Shown here piece by piece: positions 34,187 through 43,074 of a stretch of DNA of 64,000 nt (the first letter of the stretch is position 1; every line of letters begins with the position of its first letter). Where the stretch lies: positions 124,001 to 188,000 of the forward strand of contig NZ_JADBGG010000004.1 in the NCBI RefSeq assembly GCF_014873765.1, read 5' to 3'. The notes beneath the pieces are model-generated. The model made no database searches, was not told where the DNA came from, and saw only the letters and a program-made list of their open reading frames with translations. The stretch comes from Desulfomicrobium macestii (GTDB lineage Bacteria; Desulfobacterota; Desulfovibrionia; Desulfovibrionales; Desulfomicrobiaceae). Made by a program: the position numbers and the translations under genes.

Positions 34187-35455
34187 ATGCAACGATTTGA
34201 AACCAAGGCCCTGCACGGTGGCTACACTCCCGACGCCACGGGTTCGCGCGCCGTCCCGGTGCACCGCACTTCGGCCTATCTGTTCAAGGATGCCGGGCAT
34301 GCGGCCGACCTGTTCGCCCTGCGTCAGGCGGGCAACATCTACACCCGTCTCGGGGGGCCGACCCAGGAGGTCCTGGAGACCCGCCTGGCTCAGCTCGAAG
34401 GCGGCAAGGCCGCCCTGGCCCTGGCCTCGGGCACGGCGGCCATCCATTACACGGTCATCAACATCTGCCGCCAGGGCGACGAACTCGTTTCGTCCTCGAC
34501 CCTCTACGGCGGCACGCACACCATGTTCGCCGCCATCCTGCCCGACGCCGGGATCACTACCCGGTTCGTCGACATCCACAATCCGGATGCCGTGCGCGCG
34601 GCCATAAACGAACGCACCCGGCTCATCTTCACCGAAGTCATCGGCAATCCGGCCCTGGACGTGGCCAACATAGAGGCCCTGTCCGCCATTGCCCACGAGC
34701 ACGGGTTGCCGCTGGTGGTGGACGCGACTTTTACTACTCCCTACCTGTTCCGGCCCCTGGAGTACGGGGCGGACATTGTCGTGCATTCGCTCACCAAATG
34801 GATCGGCGGGCACGGCACGGCCATCGGAGGCGCGGTCATCGACGGGGGCGGCTTCGATTGGACCGACCCGAAGTTCGCCCTCTACAACGAGCCGGACTCT
34901 TCCTACCACGGCATGCGCTACGCCCATGATCTCGGCGAGATGAATCATCTGGCCTTCATTCTGCGCATGCGCCTGGTGCCGCTCAGAAATCTTGGCGCGT
35001 GCCTCTCGCCCGACAACTGCTGGATCTTCCTGCAGGGCCTCGAAACCCTGGCCCTGCGCATGGAGAGGCACAGCGAGAACGCGTTGCAGGTGGCCGAATT
35101 TCTGGCCGGGCACCCGAAGGTGTCCTGGGTGCGCTATCCCGGCCTGCCGGGCGACCCTTCCTACGATCTGGCCCGGACCATGTTCCCGCGCGGGTTCGGC
35201 GGCATGGTCGTGTTCGGGGTCAAGGGCGGGCTCGAGGCGGGGCGGGATTTCATCGGCCGCCTGGGCATGGTTTCGCATCTGGCCAACGTCGGCGATGCCA
35301 AGAGCCTGGCCATCCATCCGGCCAGCACCACCCACTCCCAGCTCTCGGAAGAGGAGCAGGCCGCAGGGGGCATCACCCCGGATCTGGTCCGCTTTTCCGT
35401 CGGGATCGAGCACATCGACGACATCCTGGCCGACCTGGATCAGGCGCTGGAATGA
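34187..35455 (+). CDS. metY: O-acylhomoserine sulfhydrylase (Cys/Met PLP family)
   Basis: A 422-residue PLP enzyme of the Cys/Met-metabolism family. The PLP lysine is Lys204 in VHSLTKWIGGHGTAIGG; other family blocks are IYTRLGGPTQEVLETRLAQL, ALASGTAA and HPASTTHSQL. The length and the VHSLTKWIGGHG region fit O-acetylhomoserine aminocarboxypropyltransferase, which makes homocysteine from O-acetylhomoserine and sulfide. Placement behind metX-metW supports this over methionine gamma-lyase. AGGAGG lies directly upstream of the ATG. Direct sulfhydrylation suits an organism with abundant sulfide. Confidence 0.88.
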   Translation: MQRFETKALHGGYTPDATGSRAVPVHRTSAYLFKDAGHAADLFALRQAGNIYTRLGGPTQEVLETRLAQLEGGKAALALASGTAAIHYTVINICRQGDELVSSSTLYGGTHTMFAAILPDAGITTRFVDIHNPDAVRAAINERTRLIFTEVIGNPALDVANIEALSAIAHEHGLPLVVDATFTTPYLFRPLEYGADIVVHSLTKWIGGHGTAIGGAVIDGGGFDWTDPKFALYNEPDSSYHGMRYAHDLGEMNHLAFILRMRLVPLRNLGACLSPDNCWIFLQGLETLALRMERHSENALQVAEFLAGHPKVSWVRYPGLPGDPSYDLARTMFPRGFGGMVVFGVKGGLEAGRDFIGRLGMVSHLANVGDAKSLAIHPASTTHSQLSEEEQAAGGITPDLVRFSVGIEHIDDILADLDQALE

Positions 35456-35774
35456 TCGGAAGGCGCCATTGAGGCAGACGAAGCGAGGTCAAGCGCGAGA
35501 GAATCCCGGACAGGGCAAGGGTGCTTGTTTCCGGCGCGTGCGTGTTTCTTTTTGATACAATAGCGGGATTTGATCTGTTCGATTTGGAAACAGGCGTGTC
35601 CGCATGCATGGACTTCGCTGGCGCGCGAGGCGTCCGAAATGCGCCGGAAAGTCAGGCGCTGGGCCATGTTTGGAAAAGGGCGCGATTTTGGCCGCATTCT
35701 TGTATGATGGGCTAAGGACTTTTGCACGTATGTTCCATCCACCGAACATGGACTTTCAACCCAGAGGAGACTGT
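35456..35774 (+). other. gap between metY and the DUF4242 gene
   Basis: These 319 bases contain only short open frames without coding character. TATGAT at 35703-35708 could be a -10 element for the next gene, but the matching -35 is poor. No hairpin terminator is seen after metY. Confidence 0.3.
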
Positions 35775-36050
35775 ATGCCGAAGTACATCATCGAGCGCGA
35801 GATCCCCGGCGCGGGCAGCATGTCCGCCGAAACCCTGCAAGGCATTTCCAAGCATTCCTGCGGAGTGCTGCAGGAGATGGGGCCGTCCATCCAGTGGGTC
35901 GAGAGCTTCGTGACGCCGGACAAGATCTACTGCGTGTACATCGCCCCCAGTGAGGAGGCCGTGCGCGAGCACGCCACCAAGGGCGGCTTCCCGGCCAACA
36001 GCGTGAGCGAAGTCAAGACCATCATCGACCCGACCACGTCCGAGGGATAG
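35775..36050 (+). CDS. DUF4242 family small protein
   Basis: A 91-residue protein (PKYIIEREIPGAGSMSAETL onward) that matches the DUF4242 ferredoxin-like-fold family, members of which have been described as nickel-binding. Features are an N-terminal beta strand, a helix with SCGVLQEMG, and the segment WVESFVTPDKIYCVYIAPSE followed by EEAVREHATKGGFP. AGAGGAGA precedes the ATG at 35775; the open frame back to 35604 has no start signal. It is monocistronic and ends before a strong terminator. Function is unknown. Confidence 0.75.
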   Translation: MPKYIIEREIPGAGSMSAETLQGISKHSCGVLQEMGPSIQWVESFVTPDKIYCVYIAPSEEAVREHATKGGFPANSVSEVKTIIDPTTSEG

Positions 36051-36082
36051 GCGCGAGACCGGACGAGAGTTTGAGATTGCAA

Positions 36083-36123
36083 AAAAATGGCCTGACGGTG
36101 TGATGCACCGTCAGGCCATTTTT
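36083..36123. terminator. bidirectional terminator
   Basis: A perfect 18-bp stem (36083-36100 with 36106-36123; core ATGGCCTGACGGTG) and loop TGATG, flanked by an A-run on the left and T-run on the right. It serves the DUF4242 gene on the plus strand and the TRAP operon arriving on the minus strand. Confidence 0.93.
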
Positions 36124-36144
36124 AGTTCGCTGTCGGTCGCTGCC

Positions 36145-37431
36145 TCAGCGGATGAGCTGGAGCAGCCCCAGGGATATGGACGGGAAGTTGCTGACAAGGA
36201 GCAGCGCCGCCAGTTCGGCCAGGAAGAAGGGGATGATCCTGCGGCTGATGCGTTCCAGGGAGGTGCCGTACTCTCGCACTATGCCCTGGGCCACGAACAG
36301 GTTCACCGCCATGGGTGGAGTGATCATGCCGATGGAGGTGTTGACCACGATGATGATGCCCAGATGCAGCGGGTCCAGGCCGATGGTCTTGGCGATGGGC
36401 AGCAGGATTGGGGCCATGAGAAGGATGATTGCCTGGGTTTCCAGAAATATGCCCAGGAAGAGGAGCAGGATATTGATCAGGGTCAGGATCAGGAACGGTT
36501 CGCTGGTCAGTCCTAGCATCGTCGTGGCGATGAGTTGCGAGATGCGTCCCACGTTGATGAGCCAGGAAAAGGACTGCGAGGTGGCGATGACGAAGAAGAC
36601 CATGGCCGAGCTGATGCCGGCCTTGACGATGACCGTGCGCAGGGTGCCCAAGTCCATTTCCCGGTATACCAGGACGCTGACCAGCAGGCTGTAGGCCGTG
36701 GCCACGGCGCCGGCTTCCGTGGGTGTGAATACTCCGCCGTAAATGCCGCCGAGGATGATGGCGGGCATGATCAGGGCCAGGCTTGCGTCGGCAAAGGCGG
36801 TCACGATTTCGCGGCCGGACACGGGGTTTTCCAAAGGGATGTTCAGCTTTGCCGCTACGCCCCACACGCAGGCACATAGAACCAAGGCCAGGAACAGGCC
36901 GGGTATGATGCCGGCCAGGAAGAGATCTCCGATGGAAACTCCGGCTACGACGCCGTAGGTGATCATGGGTATGGACGGCGGAATGATGACTCCCAGCGTG
37001 CCGCTGGCCGCACAGACGGCGGCGGCGAAATCCGGGGGGTACTTCTTCTTGATCATGGACGGTGCCATGATGCCGCCGATGGCCGCCACGGTGGCCGGGT
37101 TGGAGCCGCTGATGGCCCCGAAGAAGGCCGAGGCGACGACGGTGATGAGCCCCAATCCGCCGCGCAGGGAGCCGACCAGGGTCGAGGCCAGGCGCACCAG
37201 GCGCCGCGAGATGCCGCCGTGCTCCATGACGCCGCCGGCCAGCATGAAAAAGGGGATGGCCATGAAGGGGAAGGAATCCACTGCCGTGAACATGCGCTGC
37301 CCGATGACTATGGGATTGGTCGGCAGGCTGGTGACCAGCATGCCTGCGATGGAGGCGAAGCCGATGCACACGGCGATGGGCACGCCCAGGCAGAGCAGCA
37401 CGAAGAGGGTCAAAAACATTGCGACGCCCAT
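36145..37431 (-). CDS. dctM: TRAP transporter large permease (DctM)
   Basis: A 428-residue polytopic membrane protein of the DctM/YiaN family, with about 12 helices. Family features: start MGVAMFLTLFVLLCLGVPIAV, the segment ISGSNPATVAAIGGIMAPSM, and TEAGAVATAYSLLV. It forms the ion-driven transport channel of a tripartite TRAP importer with the adjacent small permease and binding protein. The ATG directly follows the small permease stop. The operon ends at the terminator about 20 bases behind its stop. Substrate predicted from context: a four-carbon sugar acid. Confidence 0.93.
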   Translation of the reverse strand: MGVAMFLTLFVLLCLGVPIAVCIGFASIAGMLVTSLPTNPIVIGQRMFTAVDSFPFMAIPFFMLAGGVMEHGGISRRLVRLASTLVGSLRGGLGLITVVASAFFGAISGSNPATVAAIGGIMAPSMIKKKYPPDFAAAVCAASGTLGVIIPPSIPMITYGVVAGVSIGDLFLAGIIPGLFLALVLCACVWGVAAKLNIPLENPVSGREIVTAFADASLALIMPAIILGGIYGGVFTPTEAGAVATAYSLLVSVLVYREMDLGTLRTVIVKAGISSAMVFFVIATSQSFSWLINVGRISQLIATTMLGLTSEPFLILTLINILLLFLGIFLETQAIILLMAPILLPIAKTIGLDPLHLGIIIVVNTSIGMITPPMAVNLFVAQGIVREYGTSLERISRRIIPFFLAELAALLLVSNFPSISLGLLQLIR

Positions 37432-37908
37432 TTACGCCTCCTTCCCGGACTGTTTCCAGTCGATGACGAAGGCTTCGATGGCCCGCCACGCCATGAGCAC
37501 CATGCCCAGGGGCACGGCCGCATAAGGGATCCAGATGGGAATCCACAATGAAGGCGAAGTCTGTCCCGAGGACATCTGATTGGCGATGATCCGGGACAGA
37601 AACCAGGTAATGACGCCGCAGAAGGTCAAAACGATAAGCAGGCGCAGGATCTTGAAAAAGGCTACGACAGCCGGGTGGGTGAACTGATCGGTGATGAAGG
37701 TCACGCCGATGTGCGCGCCGCGTTTCATGGCCAGGGACATGCCGATGTAGGCTAGGTAAACCATGATGTACCGGGCCAGTTCCTCGCCCCAGAACATGGG
37801 GAAAAGCCCGGTGTAGCGGGCCAGGGTGGCCAGCAGGACCACCACGACCATGGCCGGCAGCAGCACCAGCATGGCGTATTCCTCGATGTTGTCCAGGATG
37901 TTGCGCAC
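37432..37908 (-). CDS. dctQ: TRAP transporter small permease (DctQ)
   Basis: About 158 residues with four membrane helices (YAMLVLLPAMVVVVLLATL, ELARYIMVYLAYIGMSLAM, and two more near ILRLLIVLTFCGVITWFL and AAVPLGMVLMAWRAIEA), the standard DctQ plan. The start is GTG at 37908, five bases after a perfect AAGGAGG; the frame is open further upstream to 38214, but that part overlaps the binding-protein gene. It is the membrane partner of DctM. Confidence 0.88.
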   Translation of the reverse strand: MRNILDNIEEYAMLVLLPAMVVVVLLATLARYTGLFPMFWGEELARYIMVYLAYIGMSLAMKRGAHIGVTFITDQFTHPAVVAFFKILRLLIVLTFCGVITWFLSRIIANQMSSGQTSPSLWIPIWIPYAAVPLGMVLMAWRAIEAFVIDWKQSGKEA

Positions 37909-37964
37909 GCGGACCTCCTTGTTGTGGAAAAATGGGGAGCGGCCGAAGACCGCTCCCCCGCATG

Positions 37965-38948
37965 TTACTTCTGAGCGTCGATGAGGCTCTGGATGGCGTC
38001 CTTGCCGATGGTTCCCTCGAACTCCTTGTAGACGGAGGCGACGGCTTCCTTCCAGACCTTCTTGTCGGGCTCGGTCACGTTCATGCCGCGGGACTTGAGG
38101 GTCTCGGCCAGCTTCGTGTCCATCTCGCGGCTGTAGTTGCGCTCCCAGTCGCGGGCTTCGGCGGCGGCTTCCATGAAGATTGCGCGCTGCGCTTCGGTCA
38201 GCTTTTCTTCCCACACGGTCTTGTTGATCAGCAGAATGGCTGGGGAATAGAAGTGGCCGGAAAGGGCCAGCTGGTTCTGGACTTCATAGAACTTGGAGGT
38301 CTCGATGATGACCAGGGGGTTCTCCTGACCGTCCACGGTTTTCTGCTGCATTGCGGTGAACAGTTCGCCGAAGGGCATGGGCGTGGGGTAGGCGCCAAGC
38401 GCACGGAACGTGGCCAGGTGCACCGGGTTTTCCATCAGGCGGATCTTGAGGCCCTTGGCGTCCTCTGGGTTGACCACGGGGCGCTGGGAGTTGGTCAGGT
38501 GGCGGAATCCGTTTTCCCAGATGGACAGGCCGACGATGTTCTGGCCCAACAGGGAGTCGAGGATACGCTTGCCTTCGGGGCCGTCCATCCAGGCATAGGC
38601 CTTTTCACGGTCCTGGATGATGAAGGGCAAGTCGAAGATCATGAAATCCTTGGTGAAGTTGCCCAGGGGGCCGGTGGAACTGAGCGTCATTTCCAGGGTT
38701 CCCAGGGACACTCCTTCCACGGCGTCGCGCTCGGAGCCGAGCTGCGCGGAGTGATAGATTTCCAGGCTCAAATCGCCGTTGGTGCGCTCCTTGAGCAGCT
38801 TGTCCAGCATCTCCAAGCCCTTGTAGTAGTGCGAAGACGGATCAAGGGTGATGGACACCCGCAGCACCATTTTCTCGGCCTGGACGGGCGCTGCGAACAG
38901 AACGCAGACGATGGCCGCCAGGGCCCAACACATTGCCTTTTTCATCAT
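37965..38948 (-). CDS. dctP: TRAP transporter substrate-binding protein (DctP)
   Basis: About 327 residues with a signal peptide (MMKKAMCWALAAIVCVLFAA, cleavage near PVQAEK) and the DctP family body: YYKGLEMLDKLLKERTNGDL, FGELFTAMQQKTVDGQENPL, and the conserved binding arginine region GLKIRLMENP. GGAGG lies shortly before the ATG at 38948. It captures the substrate in the periplasm and delivers it to DctQM. TRAP binding proteins beside PdxA2 and DUF1537 genes are known to bind four-carbon acid sugars. Confidence 0.92.
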   Translation of the reverse strand: MMKKAMCWALAAIVCVLFAAPVQAEKMVLRVSITLDPSSHYYKGLEMLDKLLKERTNGDLSLEIYHSAQLGSERDAVEGVSLGTLEMTLSSTGPLGNFTKDFMIFDLPFIIQDREKAYAWMDGPEGKRILDSLLGQNIVGLSIWENGFRHLTNSQRPVVNPEDAKGLKIRLMENPVHLATFRALGAYPTPMPFGELFTAMQQKTVDGQENPLVIIETSKFYEVQNQLALSGHFYSPAILLINKTVWEEKLTEAQRAIFMEAAAEARDWERNYSREMDTKLAETLKSRGMNVTEPDKKVWKEAVASVYKEFEGTIGKDAIQSLIDAQK

Positions 38949-39032
38949 GACTCCTCCGTGAAGTATCGCTTGACGCGGGGTTATATACGCCACGCCCCGA
39001 CATGGGGCGGACAAGGCTCGCTTGCGGGGCGA
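38949..39032 (-). promoter_or_regulatory. pdxA-dctP spacer with hairpin
   Basis: This 84-base gap contains a stem CGCCCC (38993-38998)/GGGGCG (39004-39009) without a T-run and, on the minus strand downstream of it, an AT-rich TATATAA stretch that could be a -10 element for dctP. The transport genes may therefore have extra expression relative to the enzymes. Confidence 0.3.
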
Positions 39033-40037
39033 TTAGCCCAGGTTCTTCCGGAAACGCGGCGCGTAGAGGGTGGCCAGCCGGATGGCCTCCACCATGCTCA
39101 CGCTGCTGGCCTGTCCCTTGCCCGCGATGTCGAAGGCCGTGCCGTGGTCCACGGACGTGCGCAGGAAGGGCATGCCCAGGGTCAGGGAAATGGTCCGCTC
39201 AAAATCGACCATCTTGGTCGCAATGTGCCCCTGGTCGTGGTAGAGCGACAGGACCGCGTCCCACGCACCCTTGAGGGCGAAATGGAAGACCGAGTCGGCG
39301 GGCCGGGGGCCGTCCACGCGGTAGCCCTCGGCCTGGGCCTGGGCGATGGCCGGCTCCATCTCGCGCACCTCTTCGTCGCCGAAGAGGCCGTGTTCGCCGC
39401 AGTGCGGGTTCAGGCCGGCCACGGCCAGGGACGGGTCGTCCACGCCCAGGAGCTTCAGGGCGTCAGTGCAGCGTTTGATGTAGTTGTAAAGGCGCTCCCG
39501 GGTTACGGCCTTGCAGGCGTCGGCCAGGGATAGGTGGCGGGTCAGAAAGAAGACGCGCAGGTCGTGCACCTGGAACATGGTCAGGGGGTCGGTGCTGCCG
39601 CTCAGGTCGGCCAGGATCTCGGTGTGGCCGATGTAGTCGATATGTGCGGCCTTGAGGGCTTCCTTGTTGATGGGCGTGGTGGCCAGGGCGTCCACGCGGC
39701 CGTCCATGGCCAGCTTCACGGACAGGGCGATGCAGTCGAAGGCGGCCTGCCCGCACATGGCCTGGACCTGGCCGTAGCGCAGGGCGCCGAGGTCCACGTT
39801 GTCCAGATGGATCAGGTTGACGACGCCCTCACGGACATCGGAGCAGGACTCGTCGATGCGGTGCAGGGGCGGTTCGACGCCCATGAGCCTGGCGGCTTGG
39901 CGCAGTGTTGGTTCGTGGCCTATGACGACAAGCCGGGCGTTTTCGAGGATGCCCGGAGAAACGGCTGCCGTGGCGATGATTTCAGGGCCGATGCCGGCCG
40001 GATCGCCCATTGGAACGCAAATGACTGGTTTCGACAT
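39033..40037 (-). CDS. PdxA-family 4-phosphate dehydrogenase (PdxA2-like)
   Basis: About 334 residues of the PdxA family: start [37 protein letters not shown], then the metal-binding histidines in [14 protein letters not shown] and LYHDQGHIA. PdxA itself makes vitamin B6, but next to a DUF1537 kinase and a TRAP importer the family (PdxA2) is known to oxidise D-threonate or D-erythronate 4-phosphate and decarboxylate it to dihydroxyacetone phosphate. The start at 40037 has GAGGT upstream and overlaps the kinase 3' end; the frame open to 40133 is not needed. B6 function cannot be fully ruled out by sequence. Confidence 0.85.
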   Translation of the reverse strand: MSKPVICVPMGDPAGIGPEIIATAAVSPGILENARLVVIGHEPTLRQAARLMGVEPPLHRIDESCSDVREGVVNLIHLDNVDLGALRYGQVQAMCGQAAFDCIALSVKLAMDGRVDALATTPINKEALKAAHIDYIGHTEILADLSGSTDPLTMFQVHDLRVFFLTRHLSLADACKAVTRERLYNYIKRCTDALKLLGVDDPSLAVAGLNPHCGEHGLFGDEEVREMEPAIAQAQAEGYRVDGPRPADSVFHFALKGAWDAVLSLYHDQGHIATKMVDFERTISLTLGMPFLRTSVDHGTAFDIAGKGQASSVSMVEAIRLATLYAPRFRKNLG

Positions 40038-40047
40038 TATATGACCT

Positions 40048-41370
40048 CTATGTGGTTGTGAGTTTGGTTCGGGTGGAAATTTTGGTTTTGAGGTATCGCA
40101 CGCATTGCACAAGGCTCTGGGTATCCCCAACAAATCCGCCTTTGGTGACGATGGGCAGATCGTGGCAGGAGCCTTGAACCAAGCGGCCGTATACGGCCAG
40201 CGGCAATACCTCGTCGCGTACGCTGAAGCCTACTGCGCCCAGATGGCGGGCGACGGACAATGTCACCTCGCCGCCGGAGGTGTACAGACCACCGATACGC
40301 GAGTTCGAGTCGCCCAGCAGAGTGGCGCTGATTTCGGCCAGGCCGGAGTTAATGCGGCTGGACACTTCGTGCAGGGTCAGACGGCTTTGTTTGGCGAGTT
40401 CATTCAGCACATAAACGTCTTCGCGGCGCTCCACCGTGTACACGCCCAGGACCTGCGCCGTGTCGGCGTGGTCGAGAAGGAAGCGTACGGCGCGTGAAAT
40501 TTCTTCGGCACGGGTCTCTTCGAGGATGAGCCTGCGGCAGTCGATTCGCGTCAGAGCGCAGGGCTCGGCCAGGCGCAGGGCCTCGATCTGGCGGCAGGTC
40601 AGGTCCGAGGCGCTGCCGATGGTCAGCAGCACGGCGTCCTCCAGGGTGCGCCGGGTGCCGACCCCGCGCGCTTCGGCCAGGGCCGAGGTGAAGGGTCCGG
40701 GGTCTGCGGAGAGGATGGGAAAGTCGAGTTGTGCCAAGCCTGCGGCGATGGTCGCGATGTCAGCGTCGGTCACGGCATCGGCCACGAGGATGCGTGCGCC
40801 TTCGCTGCGCCTGGTAATGACGGCGTGAGCGATGGCGTCTGGTCCGGCCATGACCGTGGACAGATCCAGGCGGTTGATGGGCAGGGCGGTCTGCTCCGCG
40901 ATGATGCTTGCCGGCCTGGAGGAGTGCACGGGCGTGGCAGGATCGTTGGCGATGGCCGTCTTTTCCAGCGGCACGCCGTTGACGATGAGATAGCCGCCCA
41001 CGGCAATGCGCCCAGAGGCTGGAAAGACCGGGACCACCACGGCCAGGGCTTCGTCGCCCATGGCTTCGAGGGCCGCCTCGATCTCGGCGCCGACGTTGCC
41101 GCGCAGGGTGCTGTCGATGCGCTTTGTGACTACCTTGGGCCGTAGGGGCATGAACGCGGAAACGGCGGCGTGTACGGCCTCGCGGGCTGCGGAGGCCGGA
41201 ATCAGGCGGCTGTCCGTGCTGACGCAGATCGCGTCGAATTCTGTGGAACGAATGGACATGAAACCTTCCAGCCCCAGGCTGGTCAGGACTTTCAGTCCCT
41301 TGCCGGCGAGTAGGGCGCCCGCCGCATTGGCGCCGGTCAGATCGTCGGCGATGATGGCCACTTCGCACAT
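40048..41370 (-). CDS. four-carbon acid sugar kinase (DUF1537)
   Basis: A 440-residue member of the DUF1537/OtnK-DtnK family. N-terminal substrate domain with [29 protein letters not shown] and [21 protein letters not shown]-terminal ATP-binding domain with [20 protein letters not shown]. These kinases phosphorylate D-threonate, L-threonate, D-erythronate or related acids at O4. The position normally acidic in GANDTG is Ala-Ala here, a possible specificity change. GGAGG lies before the ATG. It overlaps or abuts pdxA2 and follows the DeoR gene, forming one operon with the TRAP genes. Confidence 0.88.
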   Translation of the reverse strand: MCEVAIIADDLTGANAAGALLAGKGLKVLTSLGLEGFMSIRSTEFDAICVSTDSRLIPASAAREAVHAAVSAFMPLRPKVVTKRIDSTLRGNVGAEIEAALEAMGDEALAVVVPVFPASGRIAVGGYLIVNGVPLEKTAIANDPATPVHSSRPASIIAEQTALPINRLDLSTVMAGPDAIAHAVITRRSEGARILVADAVTDADIATIAAGLAQLDFPILSADPGPFTSALAEARGVGTRRTLEDAVLLTIGSASDLTCRQIEALRLAEPCALTRIDCRRLILEETRAEEISRAVRFLLDHADTAQVLGVYTVERREDVYVLNELAKQSRLTLHEVSSRINSGLAEISATLLGDSNSRIGGLYTSGGEVTLSVARHLGAVGFSVRDEVLPLAVYGRLVQGSCHDLPIVTKGGFVGDTQSLVQCVRYLKTKISTRTKLTTT

Positions 41371-41383
41371 ATTTCCTCCGCCT

Positions 41384-42169
41384 TCAGTTTCCGGACCCGA
41401 AATTCACTCCGTCGGCCAGTCGCAGTTTTGCTCCGGCGGCACTGACGGCTTCACGGTGTTCTCCAGCCAGCTCCGCGTCCGTGACAATACAGGAAAAATC
41501 TGCCAGCCCGGCCACGCGCCAGGTGCTGTACACGCCGTATTTGCTTGAGTCGGCTAGCAGGATCCTCTGTTCGGCGCTTTGCATCATGCGCCGCTTGAGG
41601 TGCTGCTTGACGGCCGTGGTCGTGGCCACGCCGTGAGCGGCGTCCCAGACGTTGGTTCCGATGAAGGCCTGGGCCGCGTTGACCGAGGCCAGAAAGGACA
41701 TGGCCGCCTCGCCGACGTGGGCACCGGTGATGCGTTCGACGAAGCCGCCTGTGGTGTGCACGGTGACGGTGGGGGACTGGGACAGGATGAGGGCGATCTG
41801 CAGGTCGGTGGTGACGACGGTGAGATGGCGGTTGCGCAGGAGGAGGGCGAGTTCGAGGGTCGTGGTCCCGGCGTCGAGGATGATGCAGCTGTTGTCCTCG
41901 ACCATTTTCTCGGCAATCCGGGCGATGGCGCGCTTGGCCCCCAGGCAGGACACCTTCTTGCTCTCGTAGGGCAGGTCCTCGTGCAGGAAGCTCGGGGGCA
42001 CCGCCCCGCCGTGGGTTACCTGGATTCGGCGTTGCTCCTCCAGGAGGCGCAGGTCCCGGCGGATGGTCATGGCCGAGACGCCGTACTGGCGGGCCAGGGC
42101 TTCGGTGTTGGCGCTGCCCTGGGTCAGGATGTGTTCCAGGATGTGTTTGCGGCGGTCGGCTGGCAACAT
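41384..42169 (-). CDS. DeoR/GlpR-family transcriptional regulator
   Basis: A 261-residue DeoR-family repressor. N-terminal winged HTH (RKHILEHILTQGSANTEALA, YGVSAMTIRRDLRLLEEQRR) with the DeoR signature RRDL, and a C-terminal sugar-phosphate sensing domain (ILDAGTTTLELALLL, VTTDLQIALIL). It probably represses the acid-sugar operon and responds to a phosphorylated intermediate. It is the first gene of the operon, preceded by three exact 14-bp repeats that are good operator candidates. GGAG lies 13 bases before the ATG. Confidence 0.92.
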   Translation of the reverse strand: MLPADRRKHILEHILTQGSANTEALARQYGVSAMTIRRDLRLLEEQRRIQVTHGGAVPPSFLHEDLPYESKKVSCLGAKRAIARIAEKMVEDNSCIILDAGTTTLELALLLRNRHLTVVTTDLQIALILSQSPTVTVHTTGGFVERITGAHVGEAAMSFLASVNAAQAFIGTNVWDAAHGVATTTAVKQHLKRRMMQSAEQRILLADSSKYGVYSTWRVAGLADFSCIVTDAELAGEHREAVSAAGAKLRLADGVNFGSGN

Positions 42170-42503
42170 GGCGGTATTCTCCGTGAGTGTGCCTTGTTAT
42201 TTTTTGTTCAATTTTCATACGAAAATGTTTCTGTCAATACGAATATAACAAAAAATAACATAATTCTAACAAAAAATAACATCTGTCTGGAATCAAAGGA
42301 CTGCCCGCCGTTTTCATCGGGATTTTCGCGACATGACAGTCACCGCGAAGCGTCATGACACCGGGGATGGGCGCTTTCCTGGCTCAAAACCGGGAAAGGC
42401 GGCCCGGCAACGCCCGGGTTCGAATGTAAATTACGGTAAAATTTCACTCAGCCGCCTCAAGTTTGCGTCCCATCCGCCGATTCCATCTCAAGCAGGAGGT
42501 AAC
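42170..42503. promoter_or_regulatory. divergent regulatory region of the acid-sugar operon
   Basis: This 334-base gap separates the DeoR operon (minus) from the coiled-coil gene (plus). The half next to deoR is AT-rich and carries the 14-bp repeats. The half from about 42300 is GC-rich and includes a GGTTCGAAT word that looks like a tRNA T-loop but does not belong to a tRNA. No other element is recognised. Confidence 0.4.
42195..42281. promoter_or_regulatory. three 14-bp DeoR operator candidates
   Basis: AACAAAAAATAACA occurs exactly at 42247-42260 and 42268-42281 (21 bp apart, two helical turns) and once inverted at 42195-42208. The set begins 26 bases upstream of the regulator start. DeoR-family repressors commonly bind several separated direct or inverted repeats and loop DNA, so autoregulation of this operon is likely. 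Confidence 0.75.
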
Positions 42504-42965
42504 ATGGACATCACATTCATTCTTTCCCAGGCCACGCAGGCCACGGCCGGGACGGGCGTTGAATCGTCATCGAAGGCATCGGCCGTAGCCGTCTCTTCCG
42601 GAGGCGATGCGGTCACGATTTCGGAGGAGGGCCAGGCCCTGGCGGCGGCCATGACCGCCTCAGGTCAAGCCTATACGTCGGAAACTGCGGATTCCGGGGA
42701 ATCGGAAGACGGTTCCTCCAGTTCGTCCACGCTGGAGACGCTGAAAAAGCTCATCGAGCAACTGGAAAAGGAGATCGAGGAGATCGAGGCGTCGGAACTG
42801 TCTGAAGAGGAGAAGGATAGTAAATTGAGCTCACTGCGCACTGCCTTGGTCCAGACCCAACTCGAATACGCCCAGGCCTTGCAGGAGGAAAACGGGACGG
42901 CCGGCGGAACGCTGCTGTCCGCTCTCGGCTCCAAGGCGGAAGGCTTTGCCGGCAGTCTGACCTGA
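42504..42965 (+). CDS. coiled-coil protein, possibly FlxA-like
   Basis: A 153-residue protein without recognised catalytic domain. Residues 1-60 are rich in Ala, Ser and Thr; residues 60-78 are a Ser/Glu/Asp-rich linker; residues 78-130 form a strong coiled coil (LKKLIEQLEKEIEEIEASEL, then KLSSLRTALVQTQLEYAQAL). The coiled coil resembles FlxA-like proteins linked to flagellar regulons in some bacteria, but this is only a weak similarity. No signal peptide or membrane segment. GCAGGAGGT precedes the ATG at 42504, an excellent ribosome site, so it is surely expressed. It stands alone between divergent and convergent neighbours. Confidence 0.6.
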   Translation: MDITFILSQATQATAGTGVESSSKASAVAVSSGGDAVTISEEGQALAAAMTASGQAYTSETADSGESEDGSSSSSTLETLKKLIEQLEKEIEEIEASELSEEEKDSKLSSLRTALVQTQLEYAQALQEENGTAGGTLLSALGSKAEGFAGSLT

Positions 42966-43074
42966 CCCTGGCGTCTACGGATTTCCGGCCATGAAGATTA
43001 TTCTGCGCGAAAATCAGTCGCCCCGCCCATGACAGCCGCAAGGCCATCAGCGTACAGCCTTTCCCGGGCGCGAT

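Noticed and set aside
36122-37963. Long second minus-strand frame (613 codons) over the TRAP permease genes
   Set aside because: Its translation is a low-complexity His/Arg/Pro/Gly-rich string in another frame of two well-supported permease genes.
42414-42430. GGGTTCGAAT looking like a tRNA T-loop
   Set aside because: The flanking bases do not pair to a T-stem and no acceptor or anticodon stem can be built around it. A similar word at about 48153 lies inside a coding gene.
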